Source of the DNA: Lipingzhangella_A rawalii
Lineage (GTDB): Bacteria; Actinomycetota; Actinomycetes; Streptosporangiales; Streptosporangiaceae
Direction: 5' to 3'
NCBI RefSeq assembly: GCF_031628175.1
Contig: NZ_JAVLVT010000002.1
Span: 248,001 to 312,000 of the forward strand
DNA: 64,000 nt
The notes beneath the pieces were generated by a model, which was not told the origin of the DNA, made no database searches, and saw only the letters and a program-made list of their open reading frames with translations. Within the stretch, counting starts at the first letter, position 1; each line of letters starts with the position of its first letter. The translations under genes and the position numbers were made by a program. Below are positions 16,511 to 24,908 of the stretch, piece by piece.

Positions 16511-17047
16511 TTACTTCCCAGTCTTCCCGGCCTTGCGCCGAATCTGCTCGCCCTGGTAGCGCACGCCCTTGGCCTTGTAGGGGTCCGGCGGACGCAGACT
16601 CCGAATATTCGCGGCAACCTGCCCCACAGCCTGCTTGTCGATCCCGTCGACGTGCAGCAGGGTCGGCTTCTCCACACGGAAGGAGATTCCCTCCGGGGGC
16701 TCCATCACGACCGGGTGGCTGTAGCCCAGGGAGAACTCCAGGTTCGACCCCTTGGACTGCACGCGGTACCCAACGCCGTGAATCTCCAGGGTCCGGGTGT
16801 AACCCTCAGAGACGCCCTTCACGTTGTTCGCGATCAGGGACCGCTCCAGGCCGTGCAGAGAGCGATGGTCCGGGTGGTCATCGGGACGGTCCACGATCAG
16901 GAAGCCGTCCTCCTCCCGCACCGTGATGGGCTCGGTGACCGAGTGGCTCAGCGTGCCCTTGGGGCCCTTGACAGTGACATCCTGACCGTCGATCGTGACC
17001 TCGACACCCTTGGGGATCTCGATCGGCAGTCGACCAATACGCGACAT
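16511..17047 (-). CDS. rplF: 50S ribosomal protein L6
   Basis: L6 lies near the factor-binding site of the large subunit. The 178-residue protein has two repeated domains: MSRIGRLPIEIPKGV and VKGPKGTLSHSV in the first, GVGYRVQSKGSNLEFSLGYSHPV in the second, and the C-terminal RPPDPYKAKGVRY. It follows rpsH by 18 bases. Confidence 0.97.
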   Translation of the reverse strand: MSRIGRLPIEIPKGVEVTIDGQDVTVKGPKGTLSHSVTEPITVREEDGFLIVDRPDDHPDHRSLHGLERSLIANNVKGVSEGYTRTLEIHGVGYRVQSKGSNLEFSLGYSHPVVMEPPEGISFRVEKPTLLHVDGIDKQAVGQVAANIRSLRPPDPYKAKGVRYQGEQIRRKAGKTGK

Positions 17048-17065
17048 GCGTAATCTCTCCCCTCG

Positions 17066-17464
17066 CTACCAGACGTAGGCGAGGACTTCGCCGCCCACGC
17101 CACGCTTCTTGGCCTGCTTATCCGTCATCAGGCCGCCCGATGTCGAAATGATGGCAACACCCAGGCCACCCAGCACGCGCGGCAGATTGTCCTTCTTGGC
17201 GTACACCCGCAGCCCGGGCTTGGAAACCCGGCGTATCCCGGCGATGGAACGCTCCCGGGTGGGACCGTACTTAAGGTCCACCACGAGGTTCTTGCCCACT
17301 GCGGCATCCTCGGCGTGCCAGCCTTGGACGTACCCCTCTTGTTGCAGGATCTCGGCGATATGCGCCTTGATCTTGGAGTACGGCATACGCACGTCCTCGT
17401 GGTACGCAGAACTCGCGTTGCGCAGACGTGTCAGCATGTCTGCGATCGGATCGGTCATTGTCAT
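17066..17464 (-). CDS. rpsH: 30S ribosomal protein S8
   Basis: S8 binds helix 21 of 16S rRNA and in E. coli also represses the spc operon. The 132-residue product starts MTMTDPIADMLTRLRNASS at the ATG at 17464, with GAGGAGGG about ten bases upstream; a longer open frame lacks similarity. The C-terminal ISTSGGLMTDKQAKKRGVGG is canonical. A 158-base gap with a short CCCC/GGGG hairpin separates it from rpsZ upstream. Confidence 0.97.
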   Translation of the reverse strand: MTMTDPIADMLTRLRNASSAYHEDVRMPYSKIKAHIAEILQQEGYVQGWHAEDAAVGKNLVVDLKYGPTRERSIAGIRRVSKPGLRVYAKKDNLPRVLGGLGVAIISTSGGLMTDKQAKKRGVGGEVLAYVW

Positions 17465-17622
17465 GGCCGACGGGCCCTCCTCACCGCGGTTTCCGAGCCG
17501 GGTCACGTCCCGCTCGGGGCCTGCCCCCTACGGGGGACCGGCTACGGACCTACGGCGTGGTCATGGGTGCCCAGGGCACCCGGTTTGTCGTTGTTCGTCT
17601 CTCGCTGCGCTCCGCGCTCGGA

Positions 17623-17808
17623 CTACCAGCTGGACTTGGTAATGCCCGGCAGTTCGCCGCGGTGGGCCATCTCCCGGAAGCAGATCCGGCACAGCCCGAA
17701 CTTCCGGAAGACCGCCTTGGGGCGCCCGCAACGCGAGCACCTGGTGTAGGCGCGGACGCCGAACTTCGGCTTCCGCTTCGCCTTGGCGATCAGTGCTTTC
17801 TTAGCCAT
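17623..17808 (-). CDS. rpsZ: 30S ribosomal protein S14, zinc-binding type Z
   Basis: This is the 61-residue zinc form of S14 in the head of the small subunit. Its ligands Cys24, Cys27, Cys40 and Cys43 lie in TRCSRCGRPK and GLCRICFRE, and it ends PGITKSSW as in Gram-positive homologues. A longer Cys-less S14 copy, if any, would be elsewhere in the genome. It lies 29 bases after rplE. Confidence 0.96.
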   Translation of the reverse strand: MAKKALIAKAKRKPKFGVRAYTRCSRCGRPKAVFRKFGLCRICFREMAHRGELPGITKSSW

Positions 17809-17837
17809 TCGTCACTACACTCCCCTACGTCGAGCCC

Positions 17838-18422
17838 TCAGGCCGCCTTGAACGGGAAGCCGAGCTGCTTGAGCAGGCTACGTCCCTCGTCATCGGAGGC
17901 CGCGGTGGTCACCACAGTGATGTCCATCCCACGTTGCCGGTCCACCCGGTCCGGATCCACCTCGTGGAACATGACCTGCTCGGTAAGCCCGAAGGTGTAG
18001 TTGCCGGCGCCGTCGAACTGCTTCGGGGAAAGCCCCCGGAAGTCCCGGATCCGTGGCAGCGCGAGGCTGAGCAACCGGTCCAGGAACTCCCACATCCGGT
18101 CGCCGCGCAGCGTCACACTGACCCCGATCGGCATCCCCTGGCGCAGCTTGAACTGCGACACGGAGCGCTTCGCGCGGTTGAGCTTCGGCTTCTGACCGGT
18201 GATCGCCGTGAGGTCGGCGATCGCACCCTCAATGAGCTTGGCATCCCGCGCAGCCTCGCCCACACCCATGTTGACCACGATCTTGGTCAGCTTGGGCACC
18301 TGCATGATGTTCGAGTAACCAAACTCCGAACGCAGCGCCGGCACGATGTCGGAGCGGTAGGTCTCCTTCAGCCGCGGGGTGGGGGCGGCCTGCGCGTCGG
18401 TGCTCTCAGTCGCGACCGTCAT
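17838..18422 (-). CDS. rplE: 50S ribosomal protein L5
   Basis: L5 binds 5S rRNA and bridges to S13. The 194-residue protein has PRLKETYRSDIVPALRSEF, VPKLTKIVVNMGVGEA and the C-terminal GMDITVVTTAASDDEG. The ATG at 18422 shares one base with the rplX stop (TGATG), indicating coupled translation. Confidence 0.97.
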   Translation of the reverse strand: MTVATESTDAQAAPTPRLKETYRSDIVPALRSEFGYSNIMQVPKLTKIVVNMGVGEAARDAKLIEGAIADLTAITGQKPKLNRAKRSVSQFKLRQGMPIGVSVTLRGDRMWEFLDRLLSLALPRIRDFRGLSPKQFDGAGNYTFGLTEQVMFHEVDPDRVDRQRGMDITVVTTAASDDEGRSLLKQLGFPFKAA

Positions 18423-18727
18423 CAAATGTCCTTACCGGTACGGCGAGAGATCCGGACCTTCGTGCCGTCCTCGTCGAAACGGTAGCCAGCCCGGACCGGC
18501 TTGCCGTCCTCGACCAGGGCCACATTACTCACGTGGATCGGCGCCTCCTGGGTGACAACCTCACCCTGGCCACCACTCGCCTGATTCGCTCGTCTGTGCT
18601 TCTTGATCAGGTTGACACCCTCGACGACGACCCGCTCCCGCTGCGGGAGAGCACGGATCACCGTTCCCGTGGCGCCCTTGTCCTTACCGGCGACGATGAT
18701 GACCTCGTCACCCTTCTTGATCTTCAT
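18422..18727 (-). CDS. rplX: 50S ribosomal protein L24
   Basis: L24 initiates large-subunit assembly near the exit tunnel. The 101-residue product has the KOW-type start KIKKGDEVIIVAGKDKG and the EAPIHVSNVAL motif. I start at the ATG at 18727 since GGTGG lies five bases upstream and family members begin MKIKKG; a GTG nine bases earlier is the alternative. It lies 11 bases after rplN. Confidence 0.95.
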   Translation of the reverse strand: MKIKKGDEVIIVAGKDKGATGTVIRALPQRERVVVEGVNLIKKHRRANQASGGQGEVVTQEAPIHVSNVALVEDGKPVRAGYRFDEDGTKVRISRRTGKDI

Positions 18728-18738
18728 CCCCGCCACCT

Positions 18739-19107
18739 TTACAACACCTCCCGCGCGAGCGAGACGATGCGCATGTACCTCTTGTCCCGCAGCTCGCGCC
18801 CCACCGGCCCGAAGATTCGGGTTCCGCGTGGGTTTCCGTCATCGCGAACCAGGACGGCGGCGTTCTCATCGAAGCGGATATAGGAGCCGTCGGGCCGGCG
18901 GCGCTCCTTGACGGTGCGCACGACAACGGCCTTGACGACATCGCCCTTCTTCACGCCCGCGCCGGGAAGGGCGTCCTTCACCGTAGCAACGATGCGGTCG
19001 CCGATGCCCGCGTAGCGCCGACCCGAGCCGCCGAGAACCCGGATGGTCAAGACTTCCTTGGCCCCCGTGTTGTCGGCGATCTTGAGTCGCGACTCCTGCT
19101 GAATCAC
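18739..19107 (-). CDS. rplN: 50S ribosomal protein L14
   Basis: L14 forms an intersubunit bridge with 16S rRNA. The 122-residue protein opens MIQQESRLKIADNTGAKEV and contains VKKGDVVKAVVVRT and GTRIFGPVGRELRDK, all canonical and of standard length. It is the first gene of the spc-like segment and lies 90 bases after rpsQ. Confidence 0.98.
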   Translation of the reverse strand: MIQQESRLKIADNTGAKEVLTIRVLGGSGRRYAGIGDRIVATVKDALPGAGVKKGDVVKAVVVRTVKERRRPDGSYIRFDENAAVLVRDDGNPRGTRIFGPVGRELRDKRYMRIVSLAREVL

Positions 19108-19197
19108 GTCTGCTCCTGAAACTCGGGCGCGAGTCGCCTCGCGCTCGCTGGATCCTCCACCCCGTTCGCGGTTCCGGCACCACCGCGAGGGAGGGCT

Positions 19198-19485
19198 TTA
19201 CTTGGCCTTCTCCAGGATCTCCACGATGCGCCAGCGCTTCGTCGCGGACATCGGGCGGGTCTCCATCATCTTGACCCGGTCACCGACCCCGCACGCCTCT
19301 GCCTCGTCGTGGGCCTTGTACTTGGTGGTACGCCGGATGACCTTGCCGTACAGCGAGTGCTTCATCCGGTCTTCCACCTCGACGACGACGGTCTTCGTCA
19401 TCTTGTCACTGACGACGTAGCCCTCGCGCACCTTACGGTAGTTACGATCGGAGCCGCGCTCCGTCGTGGCTGCTGTCTCACTCAT
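19198..19485 (-). CDS. rpsQ: 30S ribosomal protein S17
   Basis: S17 is an early-binding OB-fold protein of the small subunit. The 95-residue product has a polar N-terminus of about 18 residues, then YRKVREGYVVSDKMTKTVVV, a KYKAHDE motif and ETRPMSATKRWRIVEIL. Its ATG overlaps the rpmC stop (ATGA). Confidence 0.97.
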   Translation of the reverse strand: MSETAATTERGSDRNYRKVREGYVVSDKMTKTVVVEVEDRMKHSLYGKVIRRTTKYKAHDEAEACGVGDRVKMMETRPMSATKRWRIVEILEKAK

Positions 19486-19736
19486 TCGGCCGCTTCCTTC
19501 GCGCTCTCAGCCGATTCTCCGGTCAGCGGCATGATGCCGAGCTCGTGCTCCCGCATGACCGTGTAGATCCGGGCGATCTCCTGCTTGACGATGCGCAGCC
19601 GGCTGTGGTTGTCCAACTGTCCGGTCGCGGCCTGGAAGCGGAGGTTGAACAGCTCCTCCTTCGCCTCCTTGAGCTTGGTGCGCAGGTCCTCAAGGGACTG
19701 CTCCCGCAGCTCCTGGGCGGTCAGGGACTTCGCCAT
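19482..19736 (-). CDS. rpmC: 50S ribosomal protein L29
   Basis: L29 lies at the exit tunnel and helps dock trigger factor and SRP. The 84-residue helical protein starts MAKSLTAQELREQSLEDL and contains FNLRFQAATGQLDN; the ATG at 19736 is chosen because upstream in-frame residues are not L29-like. The tail is Glu/Ala-rich. It follows rplP by 110 bases and overlaps rpsQ. Confidence 0.96.
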   Translation of the reverse strand: MAKSLTAQELREQSLEDLRTKLKEAKEELFNLRFQAATGQLDNHSRLRIVKQEIARIYTVMREHELGIMPLTGESAESAKEAAE

Positions 19737-19846
19737 CACGCCTCCCTTCCATGGTCCATCAGATCTTCGCTCGGCACGGCCTGTCCTCGGACACGTGCTG
19801 GACGAACCGTGCTGCACAGCATCGGCAGCGTGTGCGTGGCCACGGT

Positions 19847-20263
19847 TTACTCCCAGGACTCGCGCTTAACGAATTTGCACTTCATCGGCAGCTTGTTCAT
19901 CGCGCGCCGCATCGCCTCCTTGGCGACCGGCTCCGCGACACCCGACAGCTCGAACATGACCCGTCCCGGCTTCACCGGCGCGACCCACCACTCGGGCGAG
20001 CCTTTTCCAGACCCCATCCGGGTCTCCGCCGGCTTCTTCGTCAGCGGTCGGTCCGGGAACACGTTGATCCAGACCTTTCCGCCACGTCGGATGTGCCGGG
20101 TCATCGCGATTCGGGCCGCCTCGATCTGACGGTTGGTCAGCTTCCCCGGCTCGATCGCCTGGATCCCGTACTCACCGAAGTTCACGGCGGTTCCGCCCTT
20201 GGCACGGCCACCCATGTCCGGCTTGTGCTGCTTGCGGTACTTGATCTTGCGCGGAACGAGCAT
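19847..20263 (-). CDS. rplP: 50S ribosomal protein L16
   Basis: L16 organises the A-site region of the large subunit. The 138-residue protein starts MLVPRKIKYRKQHKP and contains GGTAVNFGEYGIQA, RIAMTRHIRRGGKVWI and GKGSPEWWVAPVKPGRVMFE, the standard motifs. It starts two bases after the rpsC stop, so the two are read together. Confidence 0.98.
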   Translation of the reverse strand: MLVPRKIKYRKQHKPDMGGRAKGGTAVNFGEYGIQAIEPGKLTNRQIEAARIAMTRHIRRGGKVWINVFPDRPLTKKPAETRMGSGKGSPEWWVAPVKPGRVMFELSGVAEPVAKEAMRRAMNKLPMKCKFVKRESWE

Positions 20264-20265
20264 CG

Positions 20266-21117
20266 CTAGCTCTCCTCGTTACCGGACTTGTCCGAACCCT
20301 GTGGCGCCTCGGACTGTTTCGTCTCGGACTGTTTGGCCTCGGACTGCTGTGCGCCCTGCTGGCCGCCACCGCCCTGGCCACCACGACGGCGCCGCTGGGG
20401 CCGATCCCGACGCTGGCCGGAGTTGTTGCCGCCCCCGGTTCCACCACCGGCGGCACGCTGGGCGGCCTGCTGGGCCTCCCGCTCGGCCCGGGTCTGCGGG
20501 GCGTCGCCCTTGTAGATCCAGACCTTGACGCCGATCCGACCAAAGGTGGTCCGCGCCTCGTGGAAGCCGTAGTCGATGTCAGCACGCAGCGTGTGCAGCG
20601 GTACCCGACCCTCGCGGTAGAACTCCGAGCGCGACATCTCCGCACCGCCGAGACGGCCGCCACACTGCACCCGGATGCCCTTGGCGCCACTCTTCATCGC
20701 GCCCTGCATCGCCTTACGCATCGCCCGCCGGAACGAGACCCGGCTGGACAGCTGCTCCGCAACTCCCTGGGCGACGAGCTGGGCGTCGGTCTCGGGGTTC
20801 TTGACCTCGAAGACGTTCAGCTGGACCTGCTTCTTGGTCAGCTTCTCGAGGTCGGCGCGGATGCGGTCCGCCTCGACACCACGACGACCGATCACAATGC
20901 CCGGCCGGGCGGTGTAGACGTCAACACGGACCCGATCGCGGGTGCGCTCGATCTCGACCTTGGAGATCCCGGCGCGCTCCATCCCGCGGGTAAGCATCCG
21001 GCGGATGGCCACGTCCTCGGAGACGTAGTCCTTGTACAGCTTGTCCGCGTACCACCGGCTCTTGAAATCGGTGGTGACTCCAAGCCGGAACCCGTGCGGG
21101 TTTACCTTCTGCCCCAC
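20266..21117 (-). CDS. rpsC: 30S ribosomal protein S3
   Basis: S3 lines the mRNA entry tunnel and has helicase-like activity with S4 and S5. The 283-residue protein has the MGQKVNPHGFRLGVT start, a KH domain with GRRGVEADRIRADLE and the C-terminal domain with FREGRVPLHTLRADIDYGF-like sequence. The last 60 residues are a low-complexity Gly, Gln, Arg then Ser/Glu/Lys tail, as in other actinobacteria. Its GTG start overlaps the rplV stop by one base. Confidence 0.97.
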   Translation of the reverse strand: MGQKVNPHGFRLGVTTDFKSRWYADKLYKDYVSEDVAIRRMLTRGMERAGISKVEIERTRDRVRVDVYTARPGIVIGRRGVEADRIRADLEKLTKKQVQLNVFEVKNPETDAQLVAQGVAEQLSSRVSFRRAMRKAMQGAMKSGAKGIRVQCGGRLGGAEMSRSEFYREGRVPLHTLRADIDYGFHEARTTFGRIGVKVWIYKGDAPQTRAEREAQQAAQRAAGGGTGGGNNSGQRRDRPQRRRRGGQGGGGQQGAQQSEAKQSETKQSEAPQGSDKSGNEES

Positions 21118-21503
21118 TATCGGGTCCTTTCCTTAGTCTTCTTCGACGACTTACGCTGCGCCCCGTTGTCGGAGGATTCTCCCACCACCACGGTGATGTG
21201 GGACGTCCGCTTACGCACCCGAAACGCACGCCCGAACGCCCGCGGACGGATCCGCTTCAGGATCGGGCCCTCATCCACCCAGGCGCTGCTGACCACCAGG
21301 CTGTCCCGGTCGAGCTGGTCGTTGTGCTCGGCATTGGCGATAGCGCTCGCGAGCACCTTGCCCACCGGAGCACTCGCCGCCTGGGGTGCGAACCGCAGCA
21401 CCGCCTGTGCCTCGTCAGCGGGCAGGCCGCGGATGAGGTCCACCATGCGGCGGGCCTTTCGGGGCGTAACACGGGCGAACCGTGCCTGTGCCCTCGTCTC
21501 CAT
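21117..21503 (-). CDS. rplV: 50S ribosomal protein L22
   Basis: L22 has a beta hairpin that lines the exit tunnel and influences macrolide binding. The 128-residue protein contains ARFARVTPRKARRMVDLIRG, the VLASAIANAEHN helix and the RIRPRAFGRAFRVRKRTSHI loop. The C-terminal extension is polar and basic. It lies 67 bases after rpsS. Confidence 0.97.
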   Translation of the reverse strand: METRAQARFARVTPRKARRMVDLIRGLPADEAQAVLRFAPQAASAPVGKVLASAIANAEHNDQLDRDSLVVSSAWVDEGPILKRIRPRAFGRAFRVRKRTSHITVVVGESSDNGAQRKSSKKTKERTR

Positions 21504-21570
21504 CGCAATTCCTCGCTAACTCCTCCCCCGCTACTGCGGGGGACCTGGCTCTGAACTACGCCAGCGGCCG

Positions 21571-21849
21571 CTACCGGCGGCTACGGCGGTCTTCCTTCAC
21601 ATGGCTGCGGAACGTCCGGGTCGACGCGAACTCGCCGAGCTTGTGCCCAACCATCGCCTCGGAGATGAACACCGGAACGTGCTTGCGCCCATCGTGCACC
21701 GCGATCGTGTGCCCGATCATCTCGGGAACGACCATGGACCGGCGGGACCAGGTCTTGATGACGTTCTTGCTGCCCTTTTCGTTCTGGTCATTCACCTTCT
21801 TCAGAAGGTGATGATCGACGAACGGCCCCTTCTTAAGACTACGCGGCAT
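21571..21849 (-). CDS. rpsS: 30S ribosomal protein S19
   Basis: S19 is in the head near the A-site finger. The 92-residue protein starts MPRSLKKGPFVDHHLLKKV and contains WSRRSMVVPEMIGHTIAVHDG and the KLGEFASTRTFRSH end. It lies 12 bases after rplB. Confidence 0.98.
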   Translation of the reverse strand: MPRSLKKGPFVDHHLLKKVNDQNEKGSKNVIKTWSRRSMVVPEMIGHTIAVHDGRKHVPVFISEAMVGHKLGEFASTRTFRSHVKEDRRSRR

Positions 21850-21861
21850 TCGGCGTGCTCC

Positions 21862-22701
21862 CTACTTCTTGCTCTTCTTGCGACGCCGACGGCGCACGAT
21901 GAGCTTGTCGCTCTGCTTGCCCTTCGGTCGGGTCCTTCCCTCGGGCTGACCCCACGGACTGACGGGGTGCCGGCCGCCGGAGCTCCTGCCTTCACCACCA
22001 CCCAGCGGGTGGTCGACCGGGTTCATCACCACACCGCGCACGGTGGGGCGCTTGCCCTTCCAGCGGTTCCGGCCCGCCTTGCCCCAGTTGATGTTGGACT
22101 GCTCGGCGTTACCCACCTGGCCGACCGTGGCCCGGCAGGTGACCTCCACCATCCGCATCTCGCCGGAGGGCATCCGCAGCGTGGCGTACTTGCCCTCCTT
22201 GGCCAGCAGCTGGATGTGCGAGCCAGCGGAGCGCCCGAGCTTCGACCCACCACCGGGCTTCAGCTCCACGGCGTGCACCTGGGTACCGGTGGGGATGTTC
22301 TTCAGCGGCAGGCAGTTGCCTGGCTTGATGTCGGCCTTGGGGCCGTTCTCCACCATGTCGCCCTGGTTCAGTCCCGCGGGGGCGAGGATGTAACGCTTCT
22401 CGCCGTCGCGGTAGTGCAGCAGCGCGATGCGCGCGGTGCGGTTCGGGTCGTACTCGATGTGGGCGACCTTTGCGGGGACGCCGTCCTTGTCGTGCCGCCG
22501 GAAATCGATCACCCGGTAGGCCCGCTTGTGGCCTCCACCCTGGTGCCGGGTGGTAATCCGGCCCTTGTTGTTCCGACCGCCCTTGGAGTGCAGCGGCCGC
22601 ACCAGGGACTTCTCGGGCTTCGAGCGGGTGACCTCAACAAAGTCGCTCCCGCTGGAGCCGCGACGTCCCGGTGTCGTCGGCTTGTGCCTACGAATGCCCA
22701 T
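21862..22701 (-). CDS. rplB: 50S ribosomal protein L2
   Basis: L2 is needed for subunit joining and peptidyl-transfer. The 279-residue protein starts with the KPTTPGRRGSSGSDF segment and includes the RNA-binding and SH3-like domains with GQVGNAEQSNINWGKAGR. Near the end, MNPVDHPLGGGEGRSSGGRH carries the highly conserved His. It lies 86 bases after rplW. Confidence 0.98.
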   Translation of the reverse strand: MGIRRHKPTTPGRRGSSGSDFVEVTRSKPEKSLVRPLHSKGGRNNKGRITTRHQGGGHKRAYRVIDFRRHDKDGVPAKVAHIEYDPNRTARIALLHYRDGEKRYILAPAGLNQGDMVENGPKADIKPGNCLPLKNIPTGTQVHAVELKPGGGSKLGRSAGSHIQLLAKEGKYATLRMPSGEMRMVEVTCRATVGQVGNAEQSNINWGKAGRNRWKGKRPTVRGVVMNPVDHPLGGGEGRSSGGRHPVSPWGQPEGRTRPKGKQSDKLIVRRRRRKKSKK

Positions 22702-22787
22702 CTTCTTCGCGCATTCCTTACTCGGTTTGGCTGAACTCGGCCCGAACGTGTGCCCGACTGGTCCCGCAGATAGCTACTGCGCGCGGA

Positions 22788-23093
22788 TCACAGACCGAAC
22801 ACGTCGATTCGCTGGCCTTCCTGCACACTGACAATCGCCCGCTTGGTGTCGGGACGCTTGCCCTGGCGCCATGTGTTGTCACTGACCCGGAACCGCTTGC
22901 GCTTGCCGGGCCGGTTGACCGTGTTCACCCCGAGCACGCGAACGTCGAAGATCTGCTCGACTGCCTGCTTGATCTGTGTCTTGTTCGCGTCGGGGCGCAC
23001 CACGAAGGTGTACTTGTTCTGGTCGAGAAGGCCGTAGCTCTTCTCGGAGATCACCGGCTGGATGATGATGTCGCGTGGGTCGGAGATCCTCAC
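22788..23093 (-). CDS. rplW: 50S ribosomal protein L23
   Basis: L23 at the tunnel exit binds trigger factor and SRP. The 101-residue protein has DIIIQPVISEKSYGLLDQNKY and the VNTVNRPGKRKRF basic loop. The GTG start overlaps the rplD stop (GTGA), so translation is coupled. Confidence 0.97.
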   Translation of the reverse strand: MRISDPRDIIIQPVISEKSYGLLDQNKYTFVVRPDANKTQIKQAVEQIFDVRVLGVNTVNRPGKRKRFRVSDNTWRQGKRPDTKRAIVSVQEGQRIDVFGL

Positions 23094-23764
23094 TGTGCAT
23101 CCCCCTTGTCACCCTGCTGGGCACCGGCACGTGCCTGCTCCAGGAACGCGGTGTACCCACGCTCGGTGAAAACCACGTCGTCGGCGTCCAGCACGTCGTA
23201 GGTGTTGACCTGGCCCGCATCCAGAATGTGCACATCCGGAAGATTGCGCAGTGCCAACCGCTCGTGCTCCTCGTCCCGGTGCAGCACGACGAGGACCTTG
23301 GTGGACTCGGTCAGCTGCCGCAGCGCGGCGCGGGCGGTCCGCGTACGCCGCTCCGTCACCTCGGGGCCGACCAGCTGGGCGACCACGTGCACCCGACCGT
23401 GCTGGGCCCGGTCCGAGAGTGCGCCACGCAGTGCGGCCGCCTTCATCTTCTTCGGTGTCCGCTGGGCGTAGTCCCGCGGCTTGGGACCGTGCACCGTGCC
23501 GCCACCGGTGTACTGCGGAGCACGGATGGAGCCCTGGCGGGCACGCCCCGTACCCTTCTGGCGGTAGGGCTTCTTGCCGCCGCCACGGACCTCACCACGC
23601 GTCTTGCTGGAGTGTGTCCCCTGCCGCCCGGCGGCCTGCTGAGCCACCACAACCTGGTGAATCAGCGGGATGTTGACCTGCTGGCCAAACACATCCTCGG
23701 GCAGCTCGACGCTCCGTCCGGCCGTGTTGCCGCTGGCCGGATCCTTCACCTCGATGCTCGCCAT
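23090..23764 (-). CDS. rplD: 50S ribosomal protein L4
   Basis: L4 lines the exit tunnel and in E. coli represses the S10 operon. The 224-residue protein contains VELPEDVFGQQVNIPLIHQV, the long tunnel loop with STRGEVRGGGKKPYRQKGTG-type sequence around residues 58-76 and GPKPRDYAQRTPKKMKA. It lies three bases after rplC. Confidence 0.97.
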   Translation of the reverse strand: MASIEVKDPASGNTAGRSVELPEDVFGQQVNIPLIHQVVVAQQAAGRQGTHSSKTRGEVRGGGKKPYRQKGTGRARQGSIRAPQYTGGGTVHGPKPRDYAQRTPKKMKAAALRGALSDRAQHGRVHVVAQLVGPEVTERRTRTARAALRQLTESTKVLVVLHRDEEHERLALRNLPDVHILDAGQVNTYDVLDADDVVFTERGYTAFLEQARAGAQQGDKGDAQ

Positions 23765-23767
23765 GAC

Positions 23768-24418
23768 TTACTTGTCTCCCTTAACCGCGGTACGGACGAG
23801 CACCAGCCCGCCGTTGGGCCCAGGGACCGCGCCTTTGACCAGGATCAGACCCTTCTCGGTGTCCACCGACTGGACCTGTAGGTTCTGCACGGTCGTACGC
23901 GCGTTGCCGGTCCGGCCTGCCATACGCATGCCCTTGAACACGCGCCCGGGCGTGGCGGCGCCGCCGATAGCCCCCGGCTTACGGTGCACGCGGTGCGTAC
24001 CGTGCGAGGCGCCCTGCCTGCTGAAGCCGTAACGCTTGATGGTGCCGGCGGTGCCCTTGCCCTTGCTCTTGCCGGTTACGTCAACCAGCTCGCCGGTCTC
24101 GAATTCGGCTGCGGTGAGCTCCTGCCCCAGCTCGTACTCGCTCGCGTCCGCGGTGCGCACCTCGACGTAGTGCCGCCGCGGGGTCAACTCGTGCCTGCGG
24201 AGGTAGTCCCCCAGCGGCTTGTTGACCTTGCGCGGGTTGATCGACCCGTAGCCGAGCTGAATGGCCGAGTATCCGTCCTGCTCAGGAGTACGGACGCGGC
24301 TCACGACGCACGGCCCGGCTTTCAACACGGTAACGGGCACGACCTTGCCCGCGTCGTCGAAGACCTGGGTCATGCCGAGCTTCTCGCCCAGAACTCCCTT
24401 GATCTGCTTCGTGGCCAT
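23768..24418 (-). CDS. rplC: 50S ribosomal protein L3
   Basis: L3 starts large-subunit assembly and reaches the peptidyl-transferase centre. The 216-residue protein has GVLGEKLGMTQVFDDAGKVV, GFSRQGASHGTHRVHRKPGA with the conserved Gln, and a GNARTTVQNLQV C-terminal motif. It lies 14 bases after rpsJ. Confidence 0.98.
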   Translation of the reverse strand: MATKQIKGVLGEKLGMTQVFDDAGKVVPVTVLKAGPCVVSRVRTPEQDGYSAIQLGYGSINPRKVNKPLGDYLRRHELTPRRHYVEVRTADASEYELGQELTAAEFETGELVDVTGKSKGKGTAGTIKRYGFSRQGASHGTHRVHRKPGAIGGAATPGRVFKGMRMAGRTGNARTTVQNLQVQSVDTEKGLILVKGAVPGPNGGLVLVRTAVKGDK

Positions 24419-24432
24419 GAGTGTCGTGTCCC

Positions 24433-24741
24433 TTAGAGCTTGATCTCGATGTCGACGCCGGCCGGGAGGTCGAGCCGCATGAGCGAGTCGACGGTCTTCG
24501 GCGTCGGGTCGATGATGTCGATCAACCGCTTGTGCGTACGCATCTCGAAGTGCTCCCGCGAGTCCTTGTACTTGTGCGGCGAGCGGATGACGCAGTACAC
24601 GTTCTTCTCCGTCGGCAACGGCACCGGCCCGGCGACCTGCGCGCCGGTCCGCGTCACAGTGTCGACGATCTTTCGCGCCGAGCTGTCGATGACCTCGTGG
24701 TCATAGGCCTTGAGCCGAATGCGGATCTTCTGTCCCGCCAT
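24433..24741 (-). CDS. rpsJ: 30S ribosomal protein S10
   Basis: S10 is a head protein and also NusE, the partner of NusB and NusG in antitermination. The 102-residue protein starts MAGQKIRIRLKAYDHEVID and contains THKRLIDIIDPTPKTVDSLMRLDLPAGVDIEIKL-type end with standard length. It heads the S10 operon. The 117 bases upstream can fold (CCGGAG/CTCCGG at 24789-24834) and follow the tuf terminator. Confidence 0.98.
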   Translation of the reverse strand: MAGQKIRIRLKAYDHEVIDSSARKIVDTVTRTGAQVAGPVPLPTEKNVYCVIRSPHKYKDSREHFEMRTHKRLIDIIDPTPKTVDSLMRLDLPAGVDIEIKL

Positions 24742-24858
24742 GGTGGCCTTTTCGTCCTTCGCTTAGTGGTTGCGGATGAGGCGCGGCACCGGAGTTCCCC
24801 TGCCGGGGTGCATCCCGGTGCATCACCGCTCCGGAGCCCGATGACGTCGTTTCATGGC

Positions 24859-24897
24859 GTGGCGGTCGGGCCATCCCAGGGGTGGCCCGACCGCCAC
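24859..24897 (-). terminator. Terminator after tuf
   Basis: A perfect 15-bp stem, GTGGCGGTCGGGCCA, around a 9-base loop lies 11 bases after the tuf stop on the minus strand. It ends the str operon before the S10 operon. Confidence 0.85.
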
Positions 24898-24908
24898 AGC
24901 ACACAGCG